Source: Ceratotherium simum simum (Eukaryota > Chordata > Mammalia > Perissodactyla > Rhinocerotidae). Taken from it: DNA of 64,000 nt. The notes beneath the pieces were generated by a model. It worked only from the letters and a program-made list of their open reading frames with translations, did no database searches and was not told the origin of the DNA. Where the stretch lies: assembly GCF_000283155.1 (NCBI RefSeq), contig NW_004454177.1:3509468-3573467 (forward strand). Direction: 5' to 3'. Positions 34,669 through 45,460 of this stretch are shown here, piece by piece. Every line of letters begins with the position of its first letter. Position 1 is the stretch's first letter. The translations under genes were made by a program, and so were the position numbers.

Positions 34669-34816
34669 CCTGCTGCCTCCCGAAAGGGCCACACCCCATT
34701 CCCGTCCTCTCACCAATCTTGCTTGGGACGGGATTCTGCAATCTTATGAACGGGGCTGGGCTAGGAGAGACGCTGGAAAGATGAGAACATAATCGTACTT
34801 CCAACAATAACAACTG
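34669..34816 (+). repeat. Local direct repeat, copy B (partner at 33196-33326)
   Basis: It contains ctgctgcctcccgaaagg, attcccgtcctctcaccaat, caatcttatgaacggggctg and ggagagacgctggaaagatg. This matches copy A in order. Confidence 0.72.
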
Positions 34817-34950
34817 CGACCATTTACTGGGCTCTCAGCGCACCTGCTGAGATTGACAGAGGCAGGTGTTATGCTCCTGAAGCTCCGTGCCCAAAGCCAC
34901 ACCACTGGAACTAGAAGAGCTGGGATTTGATCTGTGCAATCTGATCCAGG
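34817..34950 (-). repeat. MIR SINE, antisense
   Basis: accatttactgggctctcag, aggtgttatgctcctgaagc, ccaaagccacaccactggaa and agctgggatttgatctgtgc are an antisense MIR with an internal deletion. Confidence 0.68.
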
Positions 34951-36129
34951 AGTGGCCAACCACTGCACAACACAGCTTCTGGGGGAGGAACGGGGCCCCA
35001 CCGCCACCTGGACAGAGAGAAGCAGAGAGCTGCCCCCAAAAGGTGACAGCAGCACTTCACTCCCTAAACCCAGTCTCCCTACTCAGAGCCTTGCTGGGCT
35101 GCAAAGCAGAAAATACCCCAGCTGCCCCGGGGCCCCGAAATGTGCCTCCATCCTCCATGGCTTCTTAAACCTTTCTTTTTCACTAAGTGTGCCTTGTAGC
35201 CAGCCTCTCACTTATACATCTTAACCTTCGCTGGGCTATTGATTTCTCATTCTATTAAATTCTCTCTTTAACTCTGGCCCTTAAACTCCAATTCTAAACA
35301 GGTGTGTACTCCCCAGCCACTCTCCCGGGCAACTGCCATGACCCCACTGTCCTGGGGAGGTTTACACATCCCCCCACTGCCTCCTCGGGGGGGTCTTCAT
35401 GTGATTGTCTCACTGAATAGGGAACTCTGTGAGGTGGAGTTTATTGCACGCCCACGTTAACAGAGAGGAAACTGAGGCAGCAGTAAGTAGCCTGGATTTC
35501 CTGTTTCCAACTCAGCTCTCTTCCACTGGTCCACAGCATACCCCTCCCATCCAAAGATGCCCCCTGAGACTCTGTGGACACCCTAGCTTCTCTTTCAGCC
35601 TCTCCATGGCCAAAATATCCCACAGCACCCCGAAAAGCAATAACCACCACCACCTGGTTTTCACCGCTTCCTCTGAGCAAACTGTTCCCTGAGAAAAGCT
35701 GGAGGAGAGGGAAGGGCCAGGAGCATGGGGGCTGACTTCCAGGTGAGGGGCGGGGCTGACTTCCAGGTGAGTGGTGGGGCTCACAGCAGGTGGGTGGGTG
35801 CTGCCTAAGGCCTCCTATAGTGAGTGGAGGGGGGCAGCCTCAAACTCAGGATTGAGTGCCACAGTAAGACCTGTCAGCCTCCCTCCTCTGCCACTCTGGC
35901 CCCAGCAGCCTGGGGGAACCGTTGGCTACACAAGCTGCACCGAGTGGGTGGACATAAGGGAGAGGAGAGAGTCACAGAAGCCAGCAACCAGTGCGGTCTT
36001 AGGGAGGGGCACGGGGACACCCCGTTCTGGAAGTCGAAGGCCCACACAGCCTTCCTCTCCCCTCCTCACTTCCCACGTTCTAGGAATTTGTCTCTGTAAC
36101 AACAATTGTGAAAATGAGTTGAGGCCACT
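34951..36129. other. No gene seen; short tandem repeat at 35727-35771
   Basis: A 20-base unit, ggggctgacttccaggtgag, occurs at 35727-35746 and again at 35752-35771. A degenerate third copy follows. No reliable coding frame or other repeat was found. Confidence 0.5.
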
Positions 36130-36345
36130 GAAATAAGACAAATATTTATTCAAGCCCTGCTCTGTGCCCGGCACTAGGGATACAACCACGAGCAAAGTAG
36201 ACCAGTCCCTATCCTCCTGGAGGGAAGGTCCATCCATTCACAGTCCCCTGAAGGTGGGACACAGACAAGTAACATCAAGTGCAGAGAGTGCCAGGCACAG
36301 GGGTCCCGGCGCCACGCGGGGAGGGCAGAGACGGCTCACAGAGGA
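36130..36345 (-). repeat. L2 LINE 3' end, antisense
   Basis: gacaaatatttattcaagcc, ctgctctgtgcccggcacta, gggatacaaccacgagcaaa and cctatcctcctggagg are in antisense L2 order. Confidence 0.85.
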
Positions 36346-36509
36346 TGGAGAGGTGCACCTCAGGAGTCAGAAATGCCTAGAACCGGCCCCCTTGGCAGCA
36401 CATGCCCCGAAGCGTGCGCCCTCGCACAAGACTGCTCAGCCGCTGTGCAGGAACTCCCCGGGCCACCCGTGTGTCCCATCGCCTCCTGCACAGCGTGTCT
36501 GGGAACAGA

Positions 36510-37015
36510 CTCACCAGCTTTCCCTCAGACCTGCTCCCCTCTGGCTTCCCTGTATCTGAAAGCGGCATCACCATTCTCCCTCGTCTCCAGGCTAGAAACC
36601 TCCAAGTTCTCTCCGACACTTCCCGCTCCCTCATCTGCTGTTCACAATCTGTCCCCGCACTCTGCTGCTCCTTGGAAATGTCACTCAAATGCACCCCCCT
36701 TCTGCCATCACCCCCCAGGCCCGCGGCCCCTCTTTGGGCACTGCACTCCTCTGCCCAAGGATCCTCAATGGCCCCCCCAAGACCGGAGGCACCCACCTGG
36801 ACCTCTTCTCTTTGGGTTTCAGGTCCTCTCGAACTGAGTCAGTTCTGCCTGACCCCTGCCCACCCTTACTGCTCGCAGACAGGACCCTTCCTTCACCCGC
36901 CCCATCCATTCTGCCCGTCACCCAATCCTCAGACATCCCGTCCCCACTCTGCCCGCCAGGCCCTCCTCCCCGTGAAGCCCTCCCTCCTCGTCTCTGAGCT
37001 CCAGCCTCTGTGAAC
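36510..37015 (+). repeat. L2/CR1-clade LINE fragment
   Basis: tctgaaagcggcatcaccat, ggctagaaacctccaagttc and tctccgacacttcccgctcc match the L2 stretch encoding NLGVILDSSLSL, in sense. The large overlapping frames here (36402-37013 plus, 36685-37398 minus) are therefore repeat-derived or chance. Confidence 0.6.
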
Positions 37016-37544
37016 GCCTGCTCCGAGGGTGGCCAGCGCACGTCCACGCGCCCCACGTTCCATCGTGCGCTGTGTCCTCCAAACCACAAACCCGCTGAAG
37101 GAAGGGCCCTGCTCGCCAGGTGCTCACCACCACCCACCCCCCGCTGGGTTCTACGTAAATGACTCAGGTGTTCAGTTGTTTCAAGAAAACCTCTGACGAA
37201 TCTTTCTATACAGAGCCTCTTCCTCCCTTTATTAGGCCCAAGTACAGAGGAAGGAACTGGGGCTCTGGAGCGCCCCCTGATCTGTGCCGTGGCCCGGAGC
37301 GTCACACTGTAGGGCCCCCTGTAGACCCCCTTTCCTCGTCTGTACAAATGGAGATGCTCACATCTACTCCCCGGGTAGCAGGGTGACTGAGCAAACAAGC
37401 AGAGTGCACAGTCAATACCACGTTACACTGATTCCCTCTTCCTTCCCATAATTTACCTTGGCTGGTACTGTGGCATAAGAAGTTCCTTCACACTGGATTT
37501 CCTAAATGTAAGCCATACCCTATTTCATGTGACCAAATGTGATA
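37016..37544. other. No gene seen
   Basis: GC-rich DNA to about 37385, then an AT-richer unique stretch to 37544. No feature assigned. Confidence 0.4.
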
Positions 37545-37715
37545 ATCAAGTAACAACTATTTCTTGGGTTCCTACTATGAGCAGGGGCCGATTTAGAGGA
37601 TGTGGAAGGACGGTGCTTGCTCGGTTAGGAGCCGAGGATGGGAAACGGCACCAGGCTCTTCAAGGTACCTGCCGTCTGGGTGAGAGAGAAACAGGAATAG
37701 ATAATCATCAACAGC
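37545..37715 (-). repeat. L2 LINE 3' end, antisense
   Basis: aagtaacaactatttcttgg, gttcctactatgagcagggg, then tgccgtctgggtgagagaga and aacaggaatagataatc are a diverged antisense L2 tail. Confidence 0.65.
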
Positions 37716-37829
37716 AGGCAGGAGCTGGGAGCTAAACCCACCCACAAGAAGGCAGCATGGGAGGAGCCGACCGGGGATGCTCCCTGGGCACCTATAGGCC
37801 GCCCCTCACACTGACAAATCACATTGCCA

Positions 37830-37985
37830 TCCTACTCATGTTCACACCCACAGCAACCCTTTCAGGCACGTGAGATTATCCCCATTTTACAGGTGAGGCA
37901 AGTGAGGCTCAGAGAGGTTAAGCGATGTGTTCAAAGTCACTCAGGGAGTGACACCAGGATAGGAACCGGGGTCCACCCGACACAG
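37830..37985 (-). repeat. MIR SINE, antisense
   Basis: ttatccccattttacaggtg, aggcaagtgaggctcagaga, ggttaagcgatgtgttcaaa and gtcactcagggagtgacacc form a clear antisense MIR core. Confidence 0.92.
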
Positions 37986-37999
37986 CAGCTGAAGCTGCC

Positions 38000-38560
38000 A
38001 CCGCTTCCTGCTGGGACGGAAGGGCTGGAGGAGGAGGGCTTCCCAGGCTTCCTTGTGTGGCTCCAGCTGCACCTTGAAGGCTGGGAAAGGTGTGGGTGGG
38101 CAGAAAAGAGGAGGAGAGGAAGGGGCTGGGTTGAGATGTAAGGTGCCTGGTGTGAAGGTGGGCAGACATGGGGCAGAGGATCACGTCCAGAGGCATAAAG
38201 CGGGGGCCAGCGTGTGGGGCCTTAAACTCCAGGGTATCGCACAGGAACTCTATCCAGGAGCCCAAGGGGCCACCGAGGCTCTGGAGACCAGGTCACATGG
38301 CACAGATACCATCCTTTGTAGGAAGGCAGCTGTGGCAGCAGGTAGCCGGAAGCAGAGCCTGTAGGCTGCCCAGGGAGGAGGCTGTTACTGGCACCCAGGG
38401 GTGAGCCCTTAAAGCCCCCAGTGGGACAGTGGCAGTGGAAAAGGGAAGGTCAGACTGGGCGCAAAAGTGCCAAAAGAACTGAGAGGGCTGAAGCGATAGA
38501 GCACAGGAGAGTGGGCCAGGGGCGGCAGAAGAAGAGCCAAAGGGTCCAAGGGGCCCAGGC
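38000..38560 (-). repeat. L2/CR1-clade LINE, antisense (weak)
   Basis: gtgtggggccttaaactcca, ggaactctatccaggagccc, gaccaggtcacatggcac and caggaggctgtta-type motifs follow the antisense L2 C-terminal order, with heavy decay. Confidence 0.5.
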
Positions 38561-38844
38561 CACATGCCTGGGAGAACCTAGAGCTCTCTCCACAGGAGGG
38601 AGTCAAGAGGAAGGGCCGGCCCGGGGTGGGGGTGGTGGCACATCCAGGGTGCTGGTGCAGCCAGTCTACAGGCTGAGAGAATGCAGAACCAAGAATTAGT
38701 CAGACCCTAGACCCGGGGCGGGGGTGGGGAGCCAACCCATTCGGCCCATAGGGAGGAGAAAGTGTCGAGCTGACACTGGAGAGCATGAAGATAAACTGAG
38801 GCATGGGATGGGGAGCGGAGGGCTGAACAGCTTAGGAGCAACAA
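38561..38844. other. No feature seen
   Basis: Purine-rich DNA with chance frames only. Confidence 0.35.
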
Positions 38845-39000
38845 GTAGTAGTGCAAGAGCACTGGGGTGGGAGTCCAGAGGCCTCGGGTGTGGCTGCAGA
38901 GCCTTGGACAAGTCATCACACCTCTCCGAGCCTCAGTTTCTGGGGATCGATAATCTCTCCCTACAGGGCGGTAGTGCAGATCAAACGCTGTAGGGCCCTA
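38845..39000 (+). repeat. MIR SINE
   Basis: agagcactggggtgggagtc, gctgcagagccttggacaag, tcatcacacctctccgagcc and tcagtttctggggatcgata are in sense MIR order. Confidence 0.82.
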
Positions 39001-40904
39001 GGAGAGACCAAATGAAGTAAGTTTTCTAAAAAGCACTTGGAGAACTGCAGAACTCAGTCCACATGGAAGGGACTCATAGTATACAGAAGTAACAAGAGAC
39101 ACTTCCTTCCCACACACACTCACCGCCACTGCCACCCCCACCAGCCTCACAACCACCGGCTCCTCGTTTTCCGAGTTTTTTCTCCCTCACCGGAGATAAG
39201 TCTCTCTGCCCTGCTTCCTTCCATCTTGGTGGGACTGAGACACGAGGGGCAGCCGAGGCCCACTCTCCAGCAGCCCCCGCGTCCTGGCAGCTGGGAGCTT
39301 CTCCCTAGAGTCTCTACTTCTCTCCCACTACGCAGAAGTTCCCTCTCCACCCTCAGGGAAAACCCAACTGGAAAACCAGACCCAGGGGCAGACCGGGTCT
39401 CTGGGAAGAACTTTCGGTGTTGTGGGGGGGGTGGAATGTCAGCCAATTATCAAGATGCCTGGGGAGTGGAAGGGGACATAGAAAACCAGAACCTCCTCCC
39501 AACCCGTCTCCATAACCCTGCCTTTTCCCCACCTCCCCAGAGCTCCCCCGACCAGCCTTGCCTCTGGCCTCAGAGGCAGGTCCAGAGGAGGACTGGGAAT
39601 GGAGCTGGTGAGGCAGGCGGAGGGCGGTGGGCAAGCCCGGGCCGCAGCTCCCCCAGAAGGCTTACTCCACAAGACATGGGCAAAATATGGAAAATTAAAC
39701 AAACCCAAACACTGTAATGTGTGCATATTAGATTAACTCTCCAAAGGGTCGCGACCTTGAGGAACACATCCAGCCAGTGAAGAAAATAATAAACCTGATT
39801 AATGATGGGGCATGAGCTGCAGCTTCAGCAAATACAATCGGCCTAGTGATGCCCAATGGAGTTCCAGGGTCTTTCTTCCTGGGACACAGCTGACCTCTCC
39901 AGGCCCCTCGTGCCCCATCACTAGAGCACAGACACACAGGGAGTAAAGCGGGACCAGATTTCTCTCTCAGCTGCCCACTGCCCACCTATACAGCCTCCAA
40001 CCCAGGGGATACCACACCAGCTGCTTGCAGGTGCTTCTGGAACCGTCACTGCCACCCAGGTGACCCACAGGGAAAGTACAGGCAGTTGTCTTCATTACTG
40101 GCAGGGCTCAGTGGTCTTGGCCAGTCCTAGGGCCTCTTGTTTTGGTCTTTACAGATGCCCAATGCCTGGCAAAGGGGCCCGGTGGAGCCCAGAGCTCCCT
40201 CTCCTCTTTCCAGACAACCCAGTCCCTTGGAAGACATGCCCAGGAGAGCCACTGGAGGGAGGCAGGGAGGTGGCACCGCGTGGCATCACCAGACAACAGC
40301 ACCAGGAGGAAGATGGCAGCATGAACTAGAGATGCCAAGAGCTGTGCAGGCAAAGGTCCGGCGGGGGAGAAGCTTGGCCGCATTGCCCCGCCACTGCCAG
40401 GCAGGCCGGCCAGAGGCCCAGGCCCAGCCCCCCACTGCTGCCTCCCACACCCCAAAGGCCCTCTGCCAACTCTCCCAGGGCTCGAACTCCTTCTCTCTCA
40501 CTTTCTTCAGCTCAGGGGAGCCAGAGAAAGAGACACAGGTGCTCTCAGCGCCTTGAAACCCCTGTCCCAGCTGTCGCAAGCTGGCCCTCCACCCTGGCCA
40601 GGTCTGAGCAGCTCACGGTTCTGCCAATCCTCACCGGAGAGAATCTCAATCAGCTCCCCTCCCCCTCTCCTCCCCAGCCCCCTCCCCCATCATACGCCCA
40701 AATGCAGGTCTCCAGAGTTTCTCCCTCACTTCCCACTCGGGGGAACTAGAGTGGGATGGGTGGGAACCTCGTTGGTCCAGGGAAAGAGGGTCATTTCTGA
40801 TAGGACTCTGATCCCCCCAAAGCGAGACGGTGTGTAGGGTGGGGGGTGTGGTGTTGGCCCGAGTCCAGTGCAGGGGCAGGGGGCAGTCGAGGCAGATGGC
40901 AGTG
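39001..40904. other. No gene seen; AT-rich island at 39655-39870
   Basis: GC-rich DNA with large overlapping frames (39037-39717 plus, 39147-39446 minus, 40137-40556 plus, 40108-40455 minus) without domains. Positions 39655-39870 are AT-rich and repeat-free. From about 40560 the sequence leads into the CpG island. Confidence 0.4.
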
Positions 40905-42250
40905 AGGAAAGGGGGAAGGGGCTTCGTGGGATCCAGAGCTGCGCTGGGACGGGGGACTGCAGCCGGGGAACCGGGAACGGGGCGAGCCGAGAAGCGGAGG
41001 GTGACGGACGCGGTGTGGGGGAGCAGGGCCAGTGTTCGGAAGGGGCCGTCATCCCTGCAGGGGGCAGAGGCAGGGCTGGGAGTTGCACAGGGAAGGAGGA
41101 GGACCAGAGCGGGAGGACCGCGAGCCCGGGGAAGAGATGCGGAGGGGGGAGATGGGGATGGAGACTGGAGGAACTACGGGAGCAGAGCGGTGGGGTTCAG
41201 AGCCCAGTCNNNNNNNNNNNNNNNNNNNNNNNNNNNNNNNNNNNNNNNNNNNNNNNNNNNNNNNNNNNNNNNNNNNNNNNNNNNNNNNNNNNNNNNNNNN
41301 NNNNNNNNNNNNNNNNNNNNNNNNNNNNNNNNNNNNNNNNNNNNNNNNNNNNNNNNNNNNNNNNNNNNNNNNNNNNNNNNNNNNNNNNNNNNNNNNNNNN
41401 NNNNNNNNNNNNNNNNNNNNNNNNNNNNNNNNNNNNNNNNNNNNNNNNNNNNNNNNNNNNNNNNNNNNNNNNNNNNNNNNNNNNNNNNNNNNNNNNNNNN
41501 NNNNNNNNNNNNNNNNNNNNNNNNNNNNNNNNNNNNNNNNNNNNNNNNNNNNNNNNNNNNNNNNNNNNNNNNNNNNNNNNNNNNNNNNNNNNNNNNNNNN
41601 NNNNNNNNNNNNNNNNNNNNNNNNNNNNNNNNNNNNNNNNNNNNNNNNNNNNNNNNNNNNNNNNNNNNNNNNNNNNNNNNNNNNNNNNNNNNNNNNNNNN
41701 NNNNNNNNNNNNNNNNNNNNNNNNNNNNNNNNNNNNNNNNNNNNNNNNNNNNNNNNNNNNNNNNNNNNNNNNNNNNNNNNNNNNNNNNNNNNNNNNNNNN
41801 NNNNNNNNNNNNNNNNNNNNNNNNNNNNNNNNNNNNNNNNNNNNNNNNNNNNNNNNNNNNNNNNNNNNNNNNNNNNNNNNNNNNNNNNNNNNNNNNNNNN
41901 NNNNNNNNNNNNNNNNNNNNNNNNNNNNNNNNNNNNNNNNNNNNNNNNNNNNNNNNNNNNNNNNNNNNNNNNNNNNNNNNNNNNNNNNNNNNNNNNNNNN
42001 NNNNNNNNNNNNNNNNNNNNNNNNNNNNNNNNNNNNNNNNNNNNNNNNNNNNNNNNNNNNNNNNNNNNNNNNNNNNNNNNNNNNNNNNNNNNNNNNNNNN
42101 NNNNNNNNNGGCCGGCTTCGGCAGGCAAAGGGCGCCTCCCGGTGGGGTTTTGGGGAAGAGCGCGAGGGCCGAGCGTGCCCTGTTACTAGACTGCGGCCTC
42201 GGTGGTGGCGAAGACAGAAAGCCAAAGGTTTTACGCAGAGAGAAAAGACC
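40905..42250. promoter_or_regulatory. CpG island interrupted by an assembly gap; likely promoter
   Basis: CpG dinucleotides are dense on both sides of the gap: about 20 in 40921-41209 and about 12 in 42110-42240. The rest of the window is CpG-poor, as is usual for methylated mammalian DNA. CpG islands of this kind normally mark promoters of widely expressed or developmental genes. No TATA box, splice donor or recognisable first exon is visible in the sequenced flanks, so the direction of transcription is unknown. The core is missing. Confidence 0.65.
41210..42109. other. Assembly gap, 900 N
   Basis: Exactly 900 unknown bases. Open frames drawn through it are artefacts. Its position inside the CpG island suggests a GC-rich segment that failed to sequence. 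Confidence 1.
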
Positions 42251-42279
42251 AAACTGTTCCAGGAGGCTGAAGAGAAACG

Positions 42280-42465
42280 CCTGCATTTAGTAGTTCCAGG
42301 GCACTATTTTGTGACTATAAACGTCTTGGGAGGAGCTGTTATCCTCTTGTCTCAGATGAGGACCATGCGTCTAGGAGAGGCGAAGGGACCAGCCCAGGAG
42401 CCCAGGGCTCCCAAAGAACACGGTAGCGAGTGGCAGGACCAGGAGGGCAGCCACGCTTTCTGACA
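42280..42465 (-). repeat. MIR SINE, antisense
   Basis: agctgttatcctcttgtctc, agatgaggaccatgcgtcta, gcgaagggaccagcccagga and cgagtggcaggaccaggagg are in antisense MIR order. Confidence 0.78.
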
Positions 42466-42907
42466 CGCGGTCAGTGCCCATATTTACACCACAGCTGCCC
42501 TCAGGAGGAGGCTGGGGAACGGGGTTGCTGGGGAAGGAAGCCCAAGGACATGTGACCTCCTCAGACATTAGTTCCTGTTTTCCAACGCACACGGTCTCTG
42601 TCCTGGGCAGACGATGGACTGATCACGGAGCCCTCCCACCTTCAACACCCGACCATCCGCACGCCCACACCCTCACCAGATCCTCTGTGAAGGGTTTGTC
42701 CCCCGAAATACTCGGTGGGTCTTAGGCATGAGAGGAGGGTCTCTGGACTGTAGAATATTCGTGGACACTGCATTCCCCAGGAAGGGTAAGCCACCCGCTC
42801 TTCCCACTTCTCTGCAACCCAGGCCGCAGGTAGGCATGTGGGTCACAAGGGTCCTATCTTCCCATCCCCCCTCCACACACTGGGCCTGATAAATGCTCCT
42901 CAGGGAA
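42466..42907. other. No feature seen
   Basis: Unassigned DNA with short chance frames (42474-42725 plus, 42371-42592 minus). Confidence 0.4.
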
Positions 42908-43085
42908 TACATTATTTAGCACTGACTGTGTGCCAAGACTATATCACTTACACAAGTGTGTCGTCCAATAACATTCGCATCAACTTTGAAAGGTAGGTGT
43001 TGAGGTGACACTAACCCCATGTTCCGGATGAGGAAGTCTGCTAAAGATTTAAGATCACCTGTAAGCCAGCCACACCCTGGAACGA
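42908..43085 (-). repeat. MIR SINE, antisense
   Basis: acattatttagcactgactg, tgtgccaagactatatcact, taccccat-type ttccggatgaggaagtctgc and agatcacctgtaagcc are in antisense MIR order. Confidence 0.78.
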
Positions 43086-43104
43086 ACAGGCTACATGGAA
43101 CTAA

Positions 43105-43310
43105 TTCCTGATTCCAGCTCTGTCCCCCACGCTGGGCCTCATTTGCAAAATGGACAGAAGGGCAGCAGAGGCCAAGCAGAAAGTACACTGGAGGAGTGGG
43201 GGGCGTCCCTGGGACCCTGGGCAAGCGACTCAACGACCCTCCGCTTCAGTTTCCACAGCGCTAAACATGAGGGGAGCAGACTAAATAAGTTCTAAAGTTA
43301 TTTCAAACTC
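43105..43310 (+). repeat. MIR SINE (sense, rearranged or two pieces)
   Basis: tgattccagctctgtccccc, ggcctcatttgcaaaatgga and later ccctgggcaagcgactcaac with ttcagtttccacagcgctaa are MIR phrases. The core phrase occurs twice, so this may be two fragments. Confidence 0.68.
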
Positions 43311-44137
43311 TGAAGTGCCACGGGTGGACCCCAGGCTCTTTTTATTGGAAGGATGCAAGATCAGCGAGACCACAGAGGCTTAAGTGTTTGGGAGGAAAAA
43401 TACTATCTAAGTGAAACGCTTCACCTTATTCTTGTGTCTGGTGAGCTCATCCTATTAACAGGGAGGTGGGAAGGAGCTTTGGGCAAAGGTCAGAGGGACT
43501 GCTGATGGGTCTGGAGGGAGCCTTGGCAGTGGCCTAATGCAGACCCATTTCTCCCCTTCCTGCAAGGATGATTCTGACTTTCTTTCCCCGACCAAGGCCT
43601 CTGGGCCTAGAAGCAAGGAGCCCTCTATGCGTCAGATTGTGGCAGCAATGCCCGAGAAGCCCGCCTTCAGCCCCAGCCTGGCTGTCCCCGCCCACTTTCC
43701 TCTCTCTTCCTTCTGCTACCAGCTGCTGAGTTCTTTGGAGTACTCACTGCTTGCTCTCCACTTTCTTTGCTCTTGAATGTCAGTGCCACTTGTCAATCAA
43801 AATTTAATTCCAGGCAAGCTCAACTCCCAGCCTCAGCTGAGTATGGGGATGGGGTGGGGAGGTCAGTCGGATCATATTTGGATTCCACAGCAGGGGTATG
43901 TCCGAGGGCATGAGGCTGGCCCAGCTGAACTATCTCTGAGGCTGCTGCCTTGAATGAAAAGGCAGAAGCGTGGGGAAATGGGGCTCCGTCCCCTAGAACC
44001 TTTCTGCTGAAGCCCCCCTCACAGCCGGCTACTGTGCTGTGCTGGACAGACAGAGTTCAGACAGGGTGCTTGGGCACTCTGGTTAGGCCTCGTGGGTCTG
44101 AGCTCTTTGGTGGCTGGAGCCCAGAAAAGGGACTTTA
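43311..44137. other. No gene seen
   Basis: Unassigned. The frame 43537-43776 plus (79 codons) shows no known motif. Confidence 0.4.
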
Positions 44138-44272
44138 TTCTCCTGGATTTATTTTTAGTTCTTCCTTCTTTGTATTGCCTCAGGTGCGTCCACAAAGAAT
44201 ACTTGATCTGAAATTTACCTACTATGTCTTTTCCAAAGGTCTTTTTGAAGGTTCATCACAAGTTCATAATGA
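44138..44272 (+). repeat. Local direct repeat, copy A (partner at 44928-45372)
   Basis: About 135 bp, starting ttctcctggatttattttta and ending with aaggttcatcacaagttcat then aatga. The terminal 29 bases are identical to copy B. Copy A has no insertion. Confidence 0.9.
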
Positions 44273-44927
44273 ACCCACTGCATAAATGGGGCCAACTGAG
44301 GCACACAGTGACTGGGTGACTTGTCCTCACTTCGCTTAGTGGCACATGCCATCATGTCACTGTCTCTTAGAAACTATTGCAACAGTCTTCTAACTGATCT
44401 CCCTGCCTGTAGGTTGGCTTCCTCCAACACATCCACAAACGGCTGCCAGAGTGATGGACCTAAAACAAGCTTTACAACTTCAAGCCCTCGCTTAAAACTC
44501 TTTCACAACCGCATGTGGCCTATAAGGTAAAATTGAGTCCAAAACTCCTTAGCACAGCATATAAGCTCCCTGGTTACTTCTCCTGCCTCACCGCCCTCTT
44601 CCCCTACTGCCCATCTCATACTCCATCAACACCAAACTGCCTACCATCAGTTCTCTGGTCCTCTGATTTTATGCTCTGTGCCTTTAACACACTGAATCCT
44701 GCCTGGAATCCCCCCTCCCACCCACATGCACCCACCCACAGGTACACAAGTTCATATTTACCTTTCAAAACTCAGTTTAGGAATCTCCTCCTACTAGAAG
44801 TCCCCCCCCCACCCATCTGGTCCTTTCCCAACAGAATTACTACTCCCGTCTCTAGAATTCCCTTGCACTTATTAGAGCTTATGGTCACTTGTTTCACGTC
44901 TGCTTTCACTAGCAGACTGCGAACTTG

Positions 44928-45372
44928 TTCTCCTGGGTTTATTTTTAGCTTCTCCCCTCTTTGTAGTTGCCTCAGGTGTATCCATGAAGCAGAATACTTG
45001 CTTTTTTTTGTGTGTGAGGAAGATCAGCCCTGAGCTAACATCCATGCTAATCCTCTTTTTGCTGAGGAAGACCGGCTCTGAGCTAACATCTGTTGCCAAT
45101 CCTCCTTTTTTCACCGCCCCGCAAAGCCCCAGTAGATAGTTGTATGTCATAGTTGCACATCCTTCTAGTTGCTGTATGTGGGACGCGGCCTCAGCATGGC
45201 CGGAGAAGCGGTGCATCGGTGTGCGCCCGGGATCTGAACCCGGGCCGCCAGTAGCAGAGCGCACGCACCTAACCGCTAAGCCACGGGGCTGGCCCAGAAT
45301 ACTTGCTCTTAAATTTACCCAGCGTCTCTCTTCCAATGGTCCCTTTGAAGGTTCATCACAAGTTCATAATGA
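44928..45372 (+). repeat. Local direct repeat, copy B, split by an ERE
   Basis: It starts ttctcctgggtttattttta and ends with the same 29 bases as copy A. An ERE plus its duplicated target (45003-45307) splits it. Without the insertion it is about 140 bp and aligns with copy A throughout. Confidence 0.9.
45003..45295 (-). mobile_element. ERE SINE with 12-bp target-site duplication
   Basis: The element is antisense, with its tail at the left (tgtgtgaggaagatcagccc, ctgagctaacatc twice) and the tRNA-like head at the right. The head keeps a good box B (gggatctgaacccgggccgc) and box A region (cctaaccgctaagccacggg). The duplication agaatacttgct occurs at 44991-45002 and 45296-45307. It is longer than the others because of a middle segment at about 45110-45200. 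Confidence 0.96.
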
Positions 45373-45460
45373 GAGTATGGACTTTAAAAAATGGTCTACA
45401 CTAACAGCACCGTGCGTGGTCTAGTAGGTGCTCAGTAATGTGTTGAATGAATGAACCAGC

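Larger units (their letters stand above)
44335..45460 (+). repeat. L2/CR1-clade LINE 3' region, interrupted
   Basis: Positions 44335-44927 run from the RT C-terminus (frame at 44321 with NYCNSLLTDLPAC) through ccagagtgatggacctaaaa, aaggtaaaattgagtccaaa and actcagtttaggaatctcct to cactagcagactgcgaactt. The L2 3' terminus resumes at about 45405 (gtgcgtggtctagtaggtgc, tgttgaatgaatgaa). Repeat copy B and an ERE lie between. Confidence 0.85.

Noticed and set aside
36402..37398. 203-codon plus and 237-codon minus frames overlapping each other
   Set aside because: Both lie in or beside a decayed L2. Low-complexity Pro/Ser/Arg/Gly translations in GC-rich DNA are expected by chance.
39037..39717. 226-codon plus-strand frame
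   Set aside because: No known motif, overlapping minus frames of similar quality, and it runs into an AT-rich non-coding island.
40726..41088. Proline-rich 120-codon minus-strand frame at the edge of the CpG island
   Set aside because: It could be a first-exon frame, but the translation is low-complexity with no motif and there is no donor site I trust. GC-rich DNA gives such frames readily.
40830..42463. Very long open frames (up to 531 codons) on both strands across 41.0-42.4 kb
   Set aside because: They exist only because the 900 N are translated as open. The sequenced flanks encode no recognisable domain and several frames on both strands are equally open.
45220..45290. tRNA-like sequence with good box A and box B
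   Set aside because: It is the tRNA-derived head of an ERE SINE, with tail, poly(A) side and target-site duplication, not a functional tRNA gene.
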